Under the pieces are notes generated by a model, which did no database searches, was not told the origin of the DNA, and saw nothing but the letters and a program-made list of their open reading frames with translations. Below, piece after piece: positions 1 to 11,891 of a stretch of DNA of 64,000 nt (within the stretch, counting starts at the first letter, position 1; every line of letters begins with the position of its first letter). A program made the position numbers and the translations under genes. Origin of the DNA: Stenogyne calaminthoides (lineage: Eukaryota; Streptophyta; Magnoliopsida; Lamiales; Lamiaceae); the NCBI GenBank assembly GCA_037126765.1, contig JBBCBC010000034.1, forward strand, positions 20,086,691-20,150,690, in the 5' to 3' direction.

Positions 1-2560
1 CATTAGTGTTTCTGGAAATATTCTACATATTTTTTCCAAGGATTTTTCTCAATCCAATATAATTTGTTAATATTTATTTCAAAAAAAAAATTTCAATACA
101 TTATAATTTATTAGAGTTTGTGAAAATATATAACATATTTTTTCCAAATTTTTTCTCAATCCGATATAATTTATTAACATTTATTCCAAAGATTCGTTTT
201 GAAATTTGACAATATTTTGGTGGAAAATTCAATGGTTTCTAAATGTAGGCGAATTTATGCTATTAATTATATATATATATATATATATAAACTTTGTTAT
301 ACTATGTGTATACACATAAACTTTATTAAAATTAATAGTGTCTTGTATTTATATAAACTCTAATTTTGTAGATACCAATATAAGAATATCTTCAAAATTT
401 AAAATTATATTTTCCTTATTATCATATTTGAGAATATATTTTTATTGCTCTCTAAGTCGTTGATCTCTTATAAAAATGGGGGAATCAAAATAGATTTTCA
501 CTAGGTCCGATGGAATAAGTCATAAACGACTCCATCAACTTCCTACTGCCAAATTGTAGGCCAAATCTTAGGTCTGATGGATCAAGTCACGAACAATTAC
601 GTCAACTTTCTACTACCAAGTTATAGGAAAAATCTGGAATAAGTCACAAACGACTCAAGCAATTCCCTTCGTTTTTTGAAGAGAGGAATCAAGAGATCAA
701 TGAGTTGTAACCCACTAATTCAATGTAAATATATATTTAACTTATTTTTTTCTCGCCTTTCATATGTTTATTGCAGGTGTTGGAATTTTTCGGTTTACAC
801 TATGATGCACAGATTCTTCTAAAAATACCATAATACAATATCGAATTCACGTAGGGATCGAGTGTGATTTCCGCTTCAAATTTGCAAATATATGCTACGT
901 GTTGAATCCGCGAATAAATTTTAAAATAAAATTAGGATACACTAACTTGATACACGTGGTACCTGGATCCGGTGCGGTAATGATTTTTTTTTTTTTTTTT
1001 AAATTTGAATATTTTTTTTTTGGATTTTTCCGCAATTTTTCAAGGCTAAAACTCTAAAAAGTCATGTTATTAAATATTAGATATGTTATTTTACAATGTG
1101 ACACTTGTTTTAGATTAAATTCTCTGTTATAACTTATAACTTATGTATTGCAATTATGATATATGAATTGTTGGAATATTATTTAAAAAAAAATTGAACT
1201 AATTTTAAGAAGAATCATTTTCGGTTTTGAACATAGGAATCATTTTCACTTTTCTCAATAGGTTGAGGAATAAATTCATAACTCTGATTCCATGATTTTT
1301 AATTAAAAAAGAATTATTAAAGAAATTGTAACTTTCAACGAACACTTCACATCCATTATATTCTCATTCTTTATCTTTGAACCCCTCTACCAAGCACTCC
1401 TTATTCGAACAAAGTCTTATGCTATGTTTATTTATAGCTTTGGAAGCTACTTATAATAGTTCAAATAAAAAATTCTGTCAAAAAAAAAAAAAATAGTTCA
1501 AATAAAAATCTTGTTTGTTTATTCAAGATTTTGGTATAAATTTTTTAATTCTCTAAACTTTTTCAAACATAATTTTTAATATACTATCAATTATATATCA
1601 TATACTTTTTAATCATTTTTATTATCTACATAATCCTAACTTTCTCTCCTCTTTACAATTTTCAATATAGAATTAATCACATATAACCTTTATTTTCAAA
1701 ATCTTAAAAATAAAATAAAAATGGACTGTGGCTAAATTCAACCCTATAAATCCTACAAATCTATAATCCTGAATGGTAATTCTTGGTGGGCAGATTCTGC
1801 CCTGAACAGAAAAGACTATTTTAGATTTGTTGAGCTTAATTGAGGACAGATTTTTGGGTGAACTTTTTAATGATTCTACCCTGGGCAGAATCTGCCTATT
1901 TATCACCTCCCAATCCTAAATATATATAAAATTCAACTACATTTTTTATATTAAGTGAATTTCTTGTGCATTAAGTGCACCGTGCAACTCAAGATCTTTT
2001 AAAAAGTGCAAGTTGATTAATCAAAACTCAGTGAAAATAATTTATACATTTTAACAAAACAACTTAATCTTTTAAAAAATACACTTAAATTACACGATAT
2101 GGATATAAAATGTTGTCTTTATTTTACATCAAATCCACTATGCAAAATTTAAAATCCAATCAAACCTATAAACAAACATACCTTTGCTGAAATCGCCACA
2201 TATTTCTAAGACCACCTGAATTAAGCTGTAGCCATTCGCACATGACCCAAAGTACATGTATCATTTGACAACATTAGTAACACTACTGGGGTCCACCTCA
2301 CCTTTTGTCCCCACCAACAAGGCAAGAAGTAGGCCCACCCACAGCAGGAAAAATAAAAGACGCACAAAGATTAAAAAAGGGAAAAGAATATGCTTTATCT
2401 TCTCTGCAAACATCCTGATCCTCTCGGAATTCAATTTAATACCCACATAAAGAAAAAGTTAAAATGCTTTAGTTAATAACTAGTAATAGTATCGGTTGCT
2501 CTGATCATTAATACTGCCACATTCCATCGTTATCTTTTTGTCCATCCGTCTCATTTCTTT
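1..2560. other. AT-rich intergenic stretch with two short degenerate tandem repeats
   Basis: I see no gene here. Positions about 1-190 hold two diverged copies of a roughly 110-bp unit; both contain a CATATTTTTTCCAA-type core followed by TTTCTCAATCC. Positions about 500-660 hold two and a half copies of a roughly 70-bp unit built on 'GATGGAATAAGTCA' and 'ACGACTC'. A (TA)n run lies near 270-290 and poly-T runs near 985-1020. About 1955-2110 has a segment with a GTGCACCGTGCAACTC-type core that resembles the MITE-like element in ACBP3 intron 1. The last 300 bases should hold the promoter and 5' UTR of the ACBP3-like gene, but I could not place a TATA box with confidence. Confidence 0.5.
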
Positions 2561-2621
2561 GTGAGACTTTTTGTGTTCATCTTTCCCTTTTCTTCTTTGT
2601 TCTGACAAATCTTTCAAGAAG

Positions 2622-5417
2622 ATGGAGTTTTTCTTTCAAGAACCGATTTTTACAGCTTTTGTGGCGCTTGTTTTGTCTTTTGTTGTTGCAAAGATTGTTT
2701 CTTTTGCTGTTTCTGAGTCAAGTAGTGGTGGTGATTCTGTTGTTTGTTCTGTTAATGAAGGGGGGGTTGCAGATGGGGTTAGTTTGAATAGAGGGTTGAG
2801 AGTTAAGAGCACAAAGGGGCAAAAGAGGGTGTCTTTTGTTGATGACGTTGAGGTTAGAAGGATTGATCGGTATGAAGATTTTGATAATCTTGAATTTTTG
2901 GGTGAGAAATCTGATGAAAGGGTTGATCAATTTGGAGGGGTTGGATTGAATGAGGATTGTATAATGGAAGAGATTAATGAACAATCTGAGAAAGGTGAAA
3001 TTGTGGTTGAGAAAGAGGGGGGTATTGAAAAGGGCAAAAGTGTAATTGTTGAAGAAGGGAAGGTTGAATTGGGAATTGATGATGTGATAAATGACGAAAA
3101 AGAAGTAATGGGTTTTGGAGGGAATGAGGGAGTTGTGGAGGATGATGATTGGGAGGGAATTGAGAGGAGTGAGCTGGAAAAAGTGTTTGCAGAAGCTGTT
3201 AATTATGTGGAATATGGGGGGAGAAAGGAGAAAGTGGATGATCATTTAGAAAAATTGAGTAGTGATGTGAAAATGGAGCTGTATGGGCTTCATAAAGTTG
3301 CGGTTGAAGGCCCGTGTGGTGGCGCGCAACCTATGGCGCTCAAGGTGTCTGCTCGTGCCAAATGGTATTCGATCTTTTAATTGACCGTGTTTTTGTTTAT
3401 GCGTAATTGTTATCTATGTTCTTGTTTCTGTTGAAGGTTGTAGTGCATTATTGTTTCGTATATTATGGTAGGATGTAGTTAGATAAATGGATAGACGAAC
3501 AAATATATGACCATAAGAGTGCGTAGTGTTGAGAAATTCGAACTGTGAGTTGTTTGAGTTGTTATTGGTGTCGAAGGGCGGTAGAACAGATCCTCAAGAT
3601 TTGGTCCACATTTGAACCCGTACCAGATTATAGGAATTGATTTGCCTTCATAATTTATAATTTCATGAAGCGATGTTGATCAAAATGACTGGGAGTAACA
3701 CTTGGGTGCACCATTTGCATGGAGCACGACTAATACTGTTTAATGAAAGCAGCTAATATTGTTCAGTGAAAAAACTAATACTGACCAACTAATATCTTTT
3801 AGTAAAAAAAAAAGTAATACCATTTAAAAATGCACTTGAGTTGCACAGAGCAACTTGTGCATAGAAGTATTTGCCAATCACGGGACATCTCATGTAGTGC
3901 TCTTGTCATTGTGTACAATCATTGACCCTTACAGTACTTCCATGTAGGTTATTGGGGCATAATCGTTATTTAGGAGCTACTGCAACTTACTTTTCACAAT
4001 GTGATCAAGAATTTAAGTAACTAACTTCAAAACATGTCACAATAATATTGCAAATATCTTATCATAATAAAAGACCATAGGGCTGACCATTGAATAGCTG
4101 TCAGGGTGTAGTTCGATTGCTAGTTATATAACAGGGTTGAAAAGCTGCTATCCAATGTGCAAGGAATGCGTGGCAAAGGCTGGGAAGCATGAGCCAGGAA
4201 GCAGCTATGGAGCAGTATATACGAGTCCTCTCAGACAGTATTCCTGACTGGATGCTCGATTATTCTGCTGTAAGATTTTCCTTTGCTCTAAAGTTAAAAT
4301 ACTAATTCGTACAAGAGTTTATCTTATGTAAAACAGTTTACCATACAACTGGTTCGCAACCATCATCACTTTTTAGTGTAATAACTAATACTATTTAAAA
4401 ATACACAAATTAAATTCAAACCAGTTGCACGGTAAAACTGGTTTACATAAGAATTTTCCCTCGTTTCAATATAACCTTGCTCTAATTTTTGTTCTCTAGA
4501 ATGATAATATTCAAAGAAAGTTGGAAACAGTGGGTAAAATATCTGTCCCAGAGGACGAAAGGTTAGTGCTCTTTTAACTTCCAACCTATATTCCTGATTC
4601 ATTTGAACAAATCTAATATCTTAATTCTAGCAATATCGTTTCTGTTCAGGAAATCAGAACTAAGCTCCAGTCCAATTGGTGATTCTAGTACTGGCCAAAG
4701 TTCTGTTGAGAAGGTAACTGTAGTTCTATCTGTAATTCACAATACTACTTTTATCCTCATATTATAAAAGTTAAAACGAGAGATATTTTTAAACTCTTCA
4801 CTATTCCGCAAAGAAAGTGGAGAGGAATACGTTACTCTTTGCTAACAATTGGCATCATCCACTTTTCTTGCTAGAATTTACTTCTTTTATACATGAAGAA
4901 CAATCTAAAATTACTTTTACGAGTCGGAACATATATGCTAAACTTTATCACTTTTCAATCCATTATGTCCTTTATTCACTCAGAATCTGGATATCACAGT
5001 ACGAACTTACTATCTGCATCATAGGTTAGATAGTTGCGCGGGAATTCATTGAGAAATGCAAGTATTTTTTTGTTTTTTTTTTCATGCTTCTTGGTTTATA
5101 AGTTTACAGTACTGTTCGATGTACTTGAGTACATCACGAAAAGATAATATTAGTTTGGACCTTTTGCCCCTTTCTATATTTTCTCATTAATTTAAGCGTG
5201 CTTCAATCTTTGTTGATTATTTTTCCCTTTTTCTTTAATGGTGTAAAGCATAGATTGTGGCCTCAATGTTATGCTTGTTCGTAGAAGTCCTCTTAGAAAT
5301 GTGGTCCCCATATCTTACTTATAATTTTGACTAGCTTTTGCACAATTAAATTCCTTGTTTTTTCATATAGGAAAACTAGTAAATCTGTACTTGTTGTGGC
5401 AGGATGGTGGCGTATAG
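2622..5417 (+). CDS. ACBP3: Acyl-CoA-binding domain protein, class III (ACBP3-like)
   Basis: Rebuilt as join(2622..3364, 4165..4269 extended one base to 4164, 4500..4561, 4650..4713, 5403..5417), which is 990 nt or 329 aa. All four introns are GT-AG with consistent phases; the exon 1/2 join recreates the conserved KWNAWQ of the domain. Residues about 5-27 are a hydrophobic N-terminal signal or anchor, followed by a long acidic, low-complexity linker. The acyl-CoA-binding domain starts near residue 185 (DDWEGIERSELEKVF) and includes YGLHKVA, EGPC, AKWNAWQ and MSQEAAMEQY. A C-terminal acyl-CoA-binding domain after a long linker is the class III plan; family members bind acyl-CoA esters and phospholipids and enter the secretory pathway. 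I start at 2622 rather than the upstream ATG at 2571, because MEFFF plus the hydrophobic segment matches the family N-terminus. Exon 5 adds only four residues. Introns 1 and 2 carry MITE-like insertions. Confidence 0.88.
3675..3890. mobile_element. MITE-like insertion in ACBP3 intron 1
   Basis: This segment of about 200 bp has imperfect inverted ends. The left end reads around AACACTTGGGTGCACC and the right end around TGCACTTGAGTTGCAC then AACTTGTGCATAG. The middle repeats 'CTAATACTG/ATCTTTTAGT' and 'GTTTAATGAAA' motifs. Similar cores occur near 1960-2000 and 55220-55260, which suggests a dispersed non-autonomous family. It lies entirely inside the first intron, so it does not touch coding sequence. 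The exact ends and target duplication are not resolved. Confidence 0.45.
4322..4452. mobile_element. MITE with terminal inverted repeats of about 33 bp in ACBP3 intron 2
   Basis: The left end CTTATGTAAAACAGTTTACC and following AACTGGTT (4323-4354) are mirrored by AACCAGTTGCACGGTAAAAC and TGGTTTACATAAG at 4419-4451. The 131-bp element has no coding capacity. It lies between exons 2 and 3 of the ACBP3-like gene. Related sequence, in pieces, occurs in DUF620 intron 3 (about 12180-12270) and at 29308-29575, so this appears to be a small local family. The superfamily is not assigned. Confidence 0.65.
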
Positions 5418-6060
5418 CAAGGTGAAGCTACCAGTATAACCTCTTTTCCAGTTGCTTCTTCGGGTAAAACTCTTCATTTAATTCGTCAATCCCTAACTTT
5501 ATATTTAATGTGAATTTATGATGAAGCCTTATTCTTGTTCTTCCTCTTAAGTTAAATTTAATTGTGAAGCCATCTCATTGGAAACCAAATTTACCCACAT
5601 TGTAGTTATCTAAAGTTGATATAGATCATTTTTTGGTACATCAATGAAATTTATGCTTGATTTTGGTACTTCTTTTAGTAAGATAGTTGCGCCCCATTTA
5701 CTGATTTTCATAATCCTTGTTCTAAACAAATGTTGAAAGTGATGATGATCCAAATTATTACCTCAATCTGCTTATTATATCTGGACTTGTGACTGCTCTA
5801 TATTTTACCAGTTATGCAGTAAGAATGAAATTATTTGATCAGTGATAATTGAATACTGTGAAATTGTTCATCTCTTTGTATTTCATAAACTGAATGATCT
5901 GCAGATGGTAACATTAAATTCAGTTGATGATGCCATATGCTTCAGGGGCCAAGATTTAGTGCTGGAGTCAAGTTAGTCTTCAAAAGACCGATGTAAATTT
6001 TATTTTATAGTTGCTGATTGTTTGTTTATTGGGAGTTGATGCGATGCATGTATAACTTCA
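5418..6060 (+). other. Probable 3' UTR of the ACBP3-like gene, with a possible UTR intron
   Basis: After the stop at 5415-5417 the sequence contains a plausible GT donor near 5464 (TTCGGGTAAAAC) and a plausible acceptor at 5902-5904 (GATCTGCAG). The 3' UTR may therefore be spliced. A short tail near 5905-6010 contains TGTAAATTTTATTTTATAG, which could be near the transcript end. No other gene is visible here. This is inference from splice-like motifs only. Confidence 0.35.
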
Positions 6061-6252
6061 TACCTATTACGTATATATTGAAGGCAATAACGCAGTGCTT
6101 GCCTTCTTGGTAAGCCACGATCGCGTCTTGGTGGATAAATCCAAGCCTCAAGTCTTTAAATTAATTGTTGTTTCAGTGTTCTTGTTATTCTCTATTACTT
6201 TTATTGTTTCAGAGTCTGATTTTGTGAAAATCAGCAGGACTAAAATAGTAAT

Positions 6253-6404
6253 GGATTTGGATCCTCTGAAGTACTTTACGGTGCATTTCTCACTATGTAC
6301 AGTTAGATCACAATTGCGCACACACACACACTTGCAAGGTTTGTGTGATCTAACGGTGTACAATGAGAAATGCACCGTAAAGTACTGCATAGGATCCAAA
6401 TCCA
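6253..6404. repeat. Near-perfect foldback (inverted repeat) of about 150 bp
   Basis: The left arm runs from GGATTTGGATCC at 6253 through GTACTTTACGGTGCATTTCT to about 6312. The right arm runs from about 6344 through AGAAATGCACCGTAAAGTAC to GGATCCAAATCC at 6403. The arms are about 60 bp and nearly identical, around a loop with a (CA)n run. The structure is that of a foldback MITE. It lies between the ACBP3-like gene and the F-box gene. ORFs on both strands across it merely read the two arms. Confidence 0.75.
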
Positions 6405-6623
6405 AATAGAAATAGGGGTAACTTATAGTAGTTTTGATCAAGTTTAGTAATGAATAAGTCCAGTGTGTTGATTTTTGAATCAAGAATCAATTTTTTAAAC
6501 GTATAAAAAATCTGGGAGCTTTTTAAAGGATGTCATATAAAACACTGAAATCTTAAAACAAGAGAGAATACAATTAAAAGTAAAAGATAATCTGATAATA
6601 GCTGTTCTTCTAACATGAGCGTT

Positions 6624-7804
6624 TCAATCATCAGTTGTGCTTATTCCAGCTGAAATGCAACCTGTTTCCATATCATATGGGTGCCATTCATTATCTGAGC
6701 TCTGCATGAAGTACACATAGTTTCCCTTACATCTCATTTCCCTTGAATCCACCCACACACAACATTCATCTTCCATAAACAATGCCCTTTCCCCTAGACT
6801 TTCGAGCTTAATCCACGCGAGTTTAGGAAAATTAAGCCGAAACGCCTCAACTTGATCCACGACCCCTAATGTTTTCCGATAGATAAAGAAAACCAACAAG
6901 ATTTCCCCTTTCGATTCAAGCAAATGTTCCTTGAAGTACCGCGTACTTACAGAAGGAAGGCCCTGCTTTTGCTTATCTTCGTGATGACCATTTCTAAATT
7001 AATGTCTTCCATGACAGCGAGAGCGCCTTGTAAACTCAATGCATAGAACTTGCCTTCGTAGCCGATGATGTTAGTGAATTGCATGGATTGCTTCTTAGCA
7101 TCAAATGGGTCGATTGTATTGCACCCTTGTTTGATCCACGTGCATCCGCTTTTAACTCCACGGTAGACCATAAGGTCCGGGCTTGCAAGCCCGGTCACCA
7201 CGACCGTAGAATGGGACCCCATTTTCGAAGAAGTTTGTGCAACAAATTTAAAAGGGATGGTGACATCCCATGAAGGAAGACCCCAGGAAACCCTGCTGCT
7301 AACTTCGAAAACTTGAAGTGATGAATCGGGCCCCCGAGTCACGAGTAGGCCCGCGTAGTAGCCAACGAAATGTGGCGTTGGTTCGAACCAGAATTGGGGA
7401 GGGGAAACTCTAGTGGTGTAGTGACACCAAGGGTAGGCATGAGTCCGGAAATATATGTTTATGAATTGTGGGAGAGTTTTGCTTAGTGTGGGCCATGTTG
7501 AAAGCTCTAAGTCATGAAGTTGAGGGTGGCTAGTGGTGGTGCACCGCCTCGTCGGGGCGGTTAAGGACTTGGTGGGGCCCGGAAAAGTGATCTGATGCAG
7601 CAAGTTTGGGTGTCTTGCAATTAGGTTTAGGAGGTTTTGGGGAAGATTGGGCCATGGCCTTTTGCCTATGGCCTCTTTTTTGGTGGGAGAGATGGATCTT
7701 TCTTTGTAGCCATTGCTTTTGGTGAGAGGTGATTCTTTTGAGTTGACTAATGAAGGGCCCTCATAAAAAGATGATGTTGTATAGGTACCTAGTTTGGGCT
7801 CCAA
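6624..7804 (-). pseudogene. F-box protein with KIB1-4 beta-propeller (DUF295), broken by a one-base frameshift
   Basis: The first part (7804 down to about 6950) encodes an N-terminal leader and an F-box-like segment (WPNLPQNLLNLIARHPNLLH, about residues 50-70). Propeller sequence follows, including FWFEPTPHFVGYYAGLLVTR and TNIIGYEGKFYALSLQG. The frame ends after KISKSRAFLL. In the next frame the expected continuation appears at once: LPSVSTRYFKEHLLESKGE, then ILLVFFIYRKTLGVVDQVEAF, and the typical end GNYVYFMQ..WHPYDMETG. One missing base near 6960 explains the break. Family members are thought to act as substrate receptors of SCF ubiquitin ligases. The total of about 390 residues fits the family. 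With no intron and a single lesion it could also be a sequencing error or a recent pseudogene. Confidence 0.75.
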
Positions 7805-10800
7805 GTTTGATTCCTTGAGTTTGATATTAATTAATAAAAAAAAGAAGAATCTTGGGGATGACTCAATATGGTTATTTTTCTTGCATTAGGGGTATGATCA
7901 TAAGAAAACATATTTGAAACCTATTTTATACTGCAATTTGTGAGTGAAGATTCTCAAGGCTGAAAAATTCAAGAGTTGATACATGTGAAGCTCTAATGCA
8001 CGAATTCTTAAAAAATATTAGTATGCAGTATTGGATACGTGGAGAGTGCAGATGCGGGCAGATTTATTTTGGATTCGCACGCGATACGTCACATGGCGTA
8101 TCCCTTTTTTTTTTTAATTCGGATACACGCATCCCCTCCGAAGATACGCGTATCGGATACGTATTGAGGTATTATTGTAAAATTTATTAAATTTTGGGGG
8201 TTTTTTGTAATATTTTAAAATTTATTAATAATTTAATAAATTAAATAACAAATCTCAAAGGCTCAATCTTACGCCAATTCGAGAACTGCACTATGTATTA
8301 CTCATTAACAAGAAAATATTATAATTTATAAATAATTCTTAATAAATTAAATATGAAATAAGTAAATAACTAATAAATTAACATCATAAATCAATTAAAT
8401 GAACTAATCAAATAACTACTCTTGATATTATGTATATATCTTTTAACTACTGTTGTTATTATTACAAGTTTTATATATAATTGTTGTAAATTTTTTAATA
8501 TTATTACATATGTTATATATAACTAAATAAAAATAAATTGATATATTCCCGCCGTATTGTATACTAAAATTTTGAAAATCTTCAAATTCTTGCACCCAAA
8601 TCACATCGCATCTTCACTCCGCACTCGTAGCCGTGCAAGATAGATGTGAAGTGATCCAAGTGGTAATTTGGCCTAAACCCAAGATCCAGCTACTCTTACA
8701 TTCAAAATTCAAGTGGGCAAAGTTGAGGACAATGAACTTGTAGGAGAGATCGCTTGGTGAACTCCTTAAAAAATACAAATATTTAATAATTTATAATATT
8801 TTAAAGGGGGTAAAATTCTAAATAATAAAATACAATTTTAAATATAATATATATCAATACAACAAAAAGCAAGTTAACTCGACCGAGAGCGAAGACTCCT
8901 GACCCAATTTTAGACCCCGACTATTGACAGTCAGTAAGAAACCTGACTGCTGTAAAAAAAAAAAAAGAAATCCAATTTTTATAAAGTTTTTAAAGCTATA
9001 TTTGAATAATAATTTTTTCTTGATTGATTTAAAAAAAAAAAAATCCACCCTCGCCTCAATATAACAAGTAAAAATATTATAATTATTTATATTAAAGTTA
9101 AAATTTTTAAAAAATAGTTATCTCAAATTATTAAAAAACTTTTATAAGTTTTACTAGTCATATATTTTAATAACACATAAGCTGCTTAAAAAGTTAATAC
9201 ATTATAAATTTATAAATTCTCGAGACAGCTTAAAAAATATTAAAATGAATTTGGCCCTCTTAGTCACATCTTGCACGTGTTAGAATGCTAAAAGCATACT
9301 ACATACAATTTGTATTCTTGTGTTGAAACCATGCAAGGACGTATACAAACTGTGTTGAAACTCGTTTTTATAGTTTGCACATTTTTGTGTTGCCTTTATG
9401 CTTCTGCAATTTCCAAAATCATGATATGTAGACAAAAGATTTCTGCTTGATAATGGTTATTAAAAAGAGTAAAATTCATTTTGTGTCCTACGACGGTACC
9501 TCACGATTTTGGTTTCAAAATTATTTTTTCATGCAGTTTTGATCCATCTTTATATTTTCCATTAAAGCCAACTGTAGTTTTGGTCCCACAGGACCAGATT
9601 TGGGACCAAAAGTGCAGTTGAAATTAACGAATTCTGTAATTAAAGGATCAAAACTGTATGAAAAAATTCTTACATTGTGATGAAAGTTGCATAAATCAAC
9701 CTTAATTCATTATAAGCTAAATCAACTAACAATAGACAAGACTTCACAATTAAATGCAACACCTAAATCAGCCTTCCAATTATAATTATTATGAAAATAA
9801 CTGCAAACTAACACCTTTTCCATGATCAAAACAGAAAAATATTTGCAGAGTACTAATTTGGTAAATCAAAAAGTCAATACACAAGCCAAAAAATGAATTC
9901 CTCTGTAAATCGCAGTGTGTCGTAGCCGTAAATTAAGAATAAATATAGAACAAATTAAGGTCAATAATTCAGCACAAAATGATGAAACCTTTTTATTAGT
10001 TTAGAACTGATTTTTTAATTTTTTTATATTTCATTATAACAAAAAATGTAATAATCAAATTGATTAACAATATTATCACAGGGATATGTGAATCATGTGA
10101 TAGAATATGAAAAATAATACAAACTAATCATTTATTTTATACTTATTTAATTTCAGGATGTTGGGGTTGCTCTTCATGTGCATGAGTTTGCACATGCCAA
10201 ATCATTTTTATATTTAAATCAGACATTCTATTGTATTTCATATTCTACATCATTTCCCTAGTATTGATTACGTGAATAAATTATTTGTCACGCCACCAAC
10301 ATGGTATAATCATTAATTAATGTTTTTGTTTTGTTTTAGATGCTTAAAAATTTTACACTTATCTAAAAATATATTTCTCACTAGTCAATCGACTTTTTAA
10401 TTGTTTTTATTTTTCCATTTCCTAGTGTTCTTTCTCTTTCTTTATTGGATGAGTTTTTTTACCCTCGGCTTACAATAATCATGGAGTTTATTTTCCTTTT
10501 AGTGAGACTTTTTGATGATTCATTTACTTGGTCACACCACCTACCTAATCCAATGATATCATCTATGCCAAAACGTGATGTTCCATCCTATATTCCATGG
10601 TCTGGATAAAGGACAAGTGAAATATTAAAAATTAATCAACAAACCATAATCTTGTATTAATGTATTAAAGAACCAAAAAATGAAGCACCAACTAAAATAC
10701 GAGAAGTAGAATAGAAGAATCGAACTGCAGGGATAAAAAAAGGTTGATGGATCATTCAATTGTTTGGGGGGGGGGGGGCAAATTAAATGTGAAATTACCA

Positions 10801-11891
10801 TAACTAGCAAAAGAAAAGGAAATTCAAACTAATTCAAAGAAAAACATGAATATTTGCAACCACATTTCTTATAAATACACTTAATTTTTTGTACAATTTT
10901 ACCCTAATACAAGACTATCCTTGTTAAATAAAAATACATCCACTGTGCGTATTTGTAAAATTTTCAACCAAGCTGGATCAAAAAGTGTACTTAAATCGAC
11001 GAACCAGGGCTGAAGAACTACCATAACAACTACTAAAACTTCAGCAAAACTCATACTACAACTTCATATTGAATTTATGCCACACGGAAAATGTTATAAA
11101 CTAAAAGAACTCCCAAATCAATACATTAGATTAACATTCAAATGTATTACAAATGACGAACCATATTCAGATTTATTAGGTCTTTTCCCAAGCCTCGGAG
11201 GGTTCGATGAGTCTCTCCAAGAAGAGGCAAAAATTTGGTAGATGGGTGAACTTGCTCTTAATTATTTTTAAGTATGAGGGTATATGTAATTTGAGGCACC
11301 CTTGTCTGAAACGGTCCCATGGTGAAACATGACATAATTTGAACTTGATATTTTAACATTTTAGAAGGACAAATTTTGATTTATAATAGTTTTTATCCCT
11401 TCTCATGTGAGTTTTTGTCACGTTATTTAGGGTGTGAGCATACCAATTTTTAACTCAGTTGGTGGGTGTATTTATAAAAATATGGATATACCTTGCGCCT
11501 TTAAAAAAAGGATCACCACTTTCAGCCGCTCTTATCACCATAATCATAATCAGACACCACGCTAAAACACAAACTATAATGAGTTCCATCGCATATATTT
11601 CACAAATATTAAAACCAATCATTAAACTGTGACAACACAGCAATCTGAAAACAAAATCGTAATTCAAAATGGGAACTTTACATGATCAAAGAGAGAACAA
11701 AGTTTAATCTTACATCAGCAAATTCCGCTGGAAAAATCTGAGTCCATAATGGAACTCTAATTAAATCTAAGAGCGATGAACACTCGTTATGACTATATAT
11801 ACAAATGCACAAAAAACTAACATAAAACGTAAATACTCCTCAATTTACGCTACTCTTTACTTCGATTTGTTAGGATCACCTACCTCGATCT
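7805..11891. other. AT-rich intergenic region without a recognised gene
   Basis: About 4.1 kb. I see no coding region that I can support; the short open frames are low-complexity. There is a nested inverted repeat at 9522-9668 (listed separately). A segment at 8030-8160 has repeated GGATACGT/ATACGCGTAT words in partly inverted order. A poly-G run lies near 10768-10779. 11170-11230 has a modestly GC-richer segment with no recognised content. The right part (about 11700-11891) is probably the 3' UTR of the DUF620 gene. Confidence 0.5.
9522..9668. repeat. Nested inverted repeat (hairpin, MITE-like)
   Basis: The outer arms are TTTTTTCATGCAGTTTTGAT (about 9525-9544) and ATCAAAACTGTATGAAAAAA (about 9646-9665). 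The inner arms are AACTGTAGTTTTGGTCCCA (about 9570-9588) and TGGGACCAAAAGTGCAGTT (about 9601-9619). The whole region could fold into one long hairpin. It has no coding capacity. Confidence 0.6.

Noticed and set aside
2571..2621. Upstream ATG as the start of the ACBP3-like protein
   Set aside because: The extra 17 residues are not hydrophobic in the family pattern, whereas MEFFF at 2622 is followed directly by the expected membrane segment.
6095..6483. Frames on both strands containing KYFTVHFSL-type repeats
   Set aside because: The repetition simply reads the two arms of the foldback at 6253-6404.
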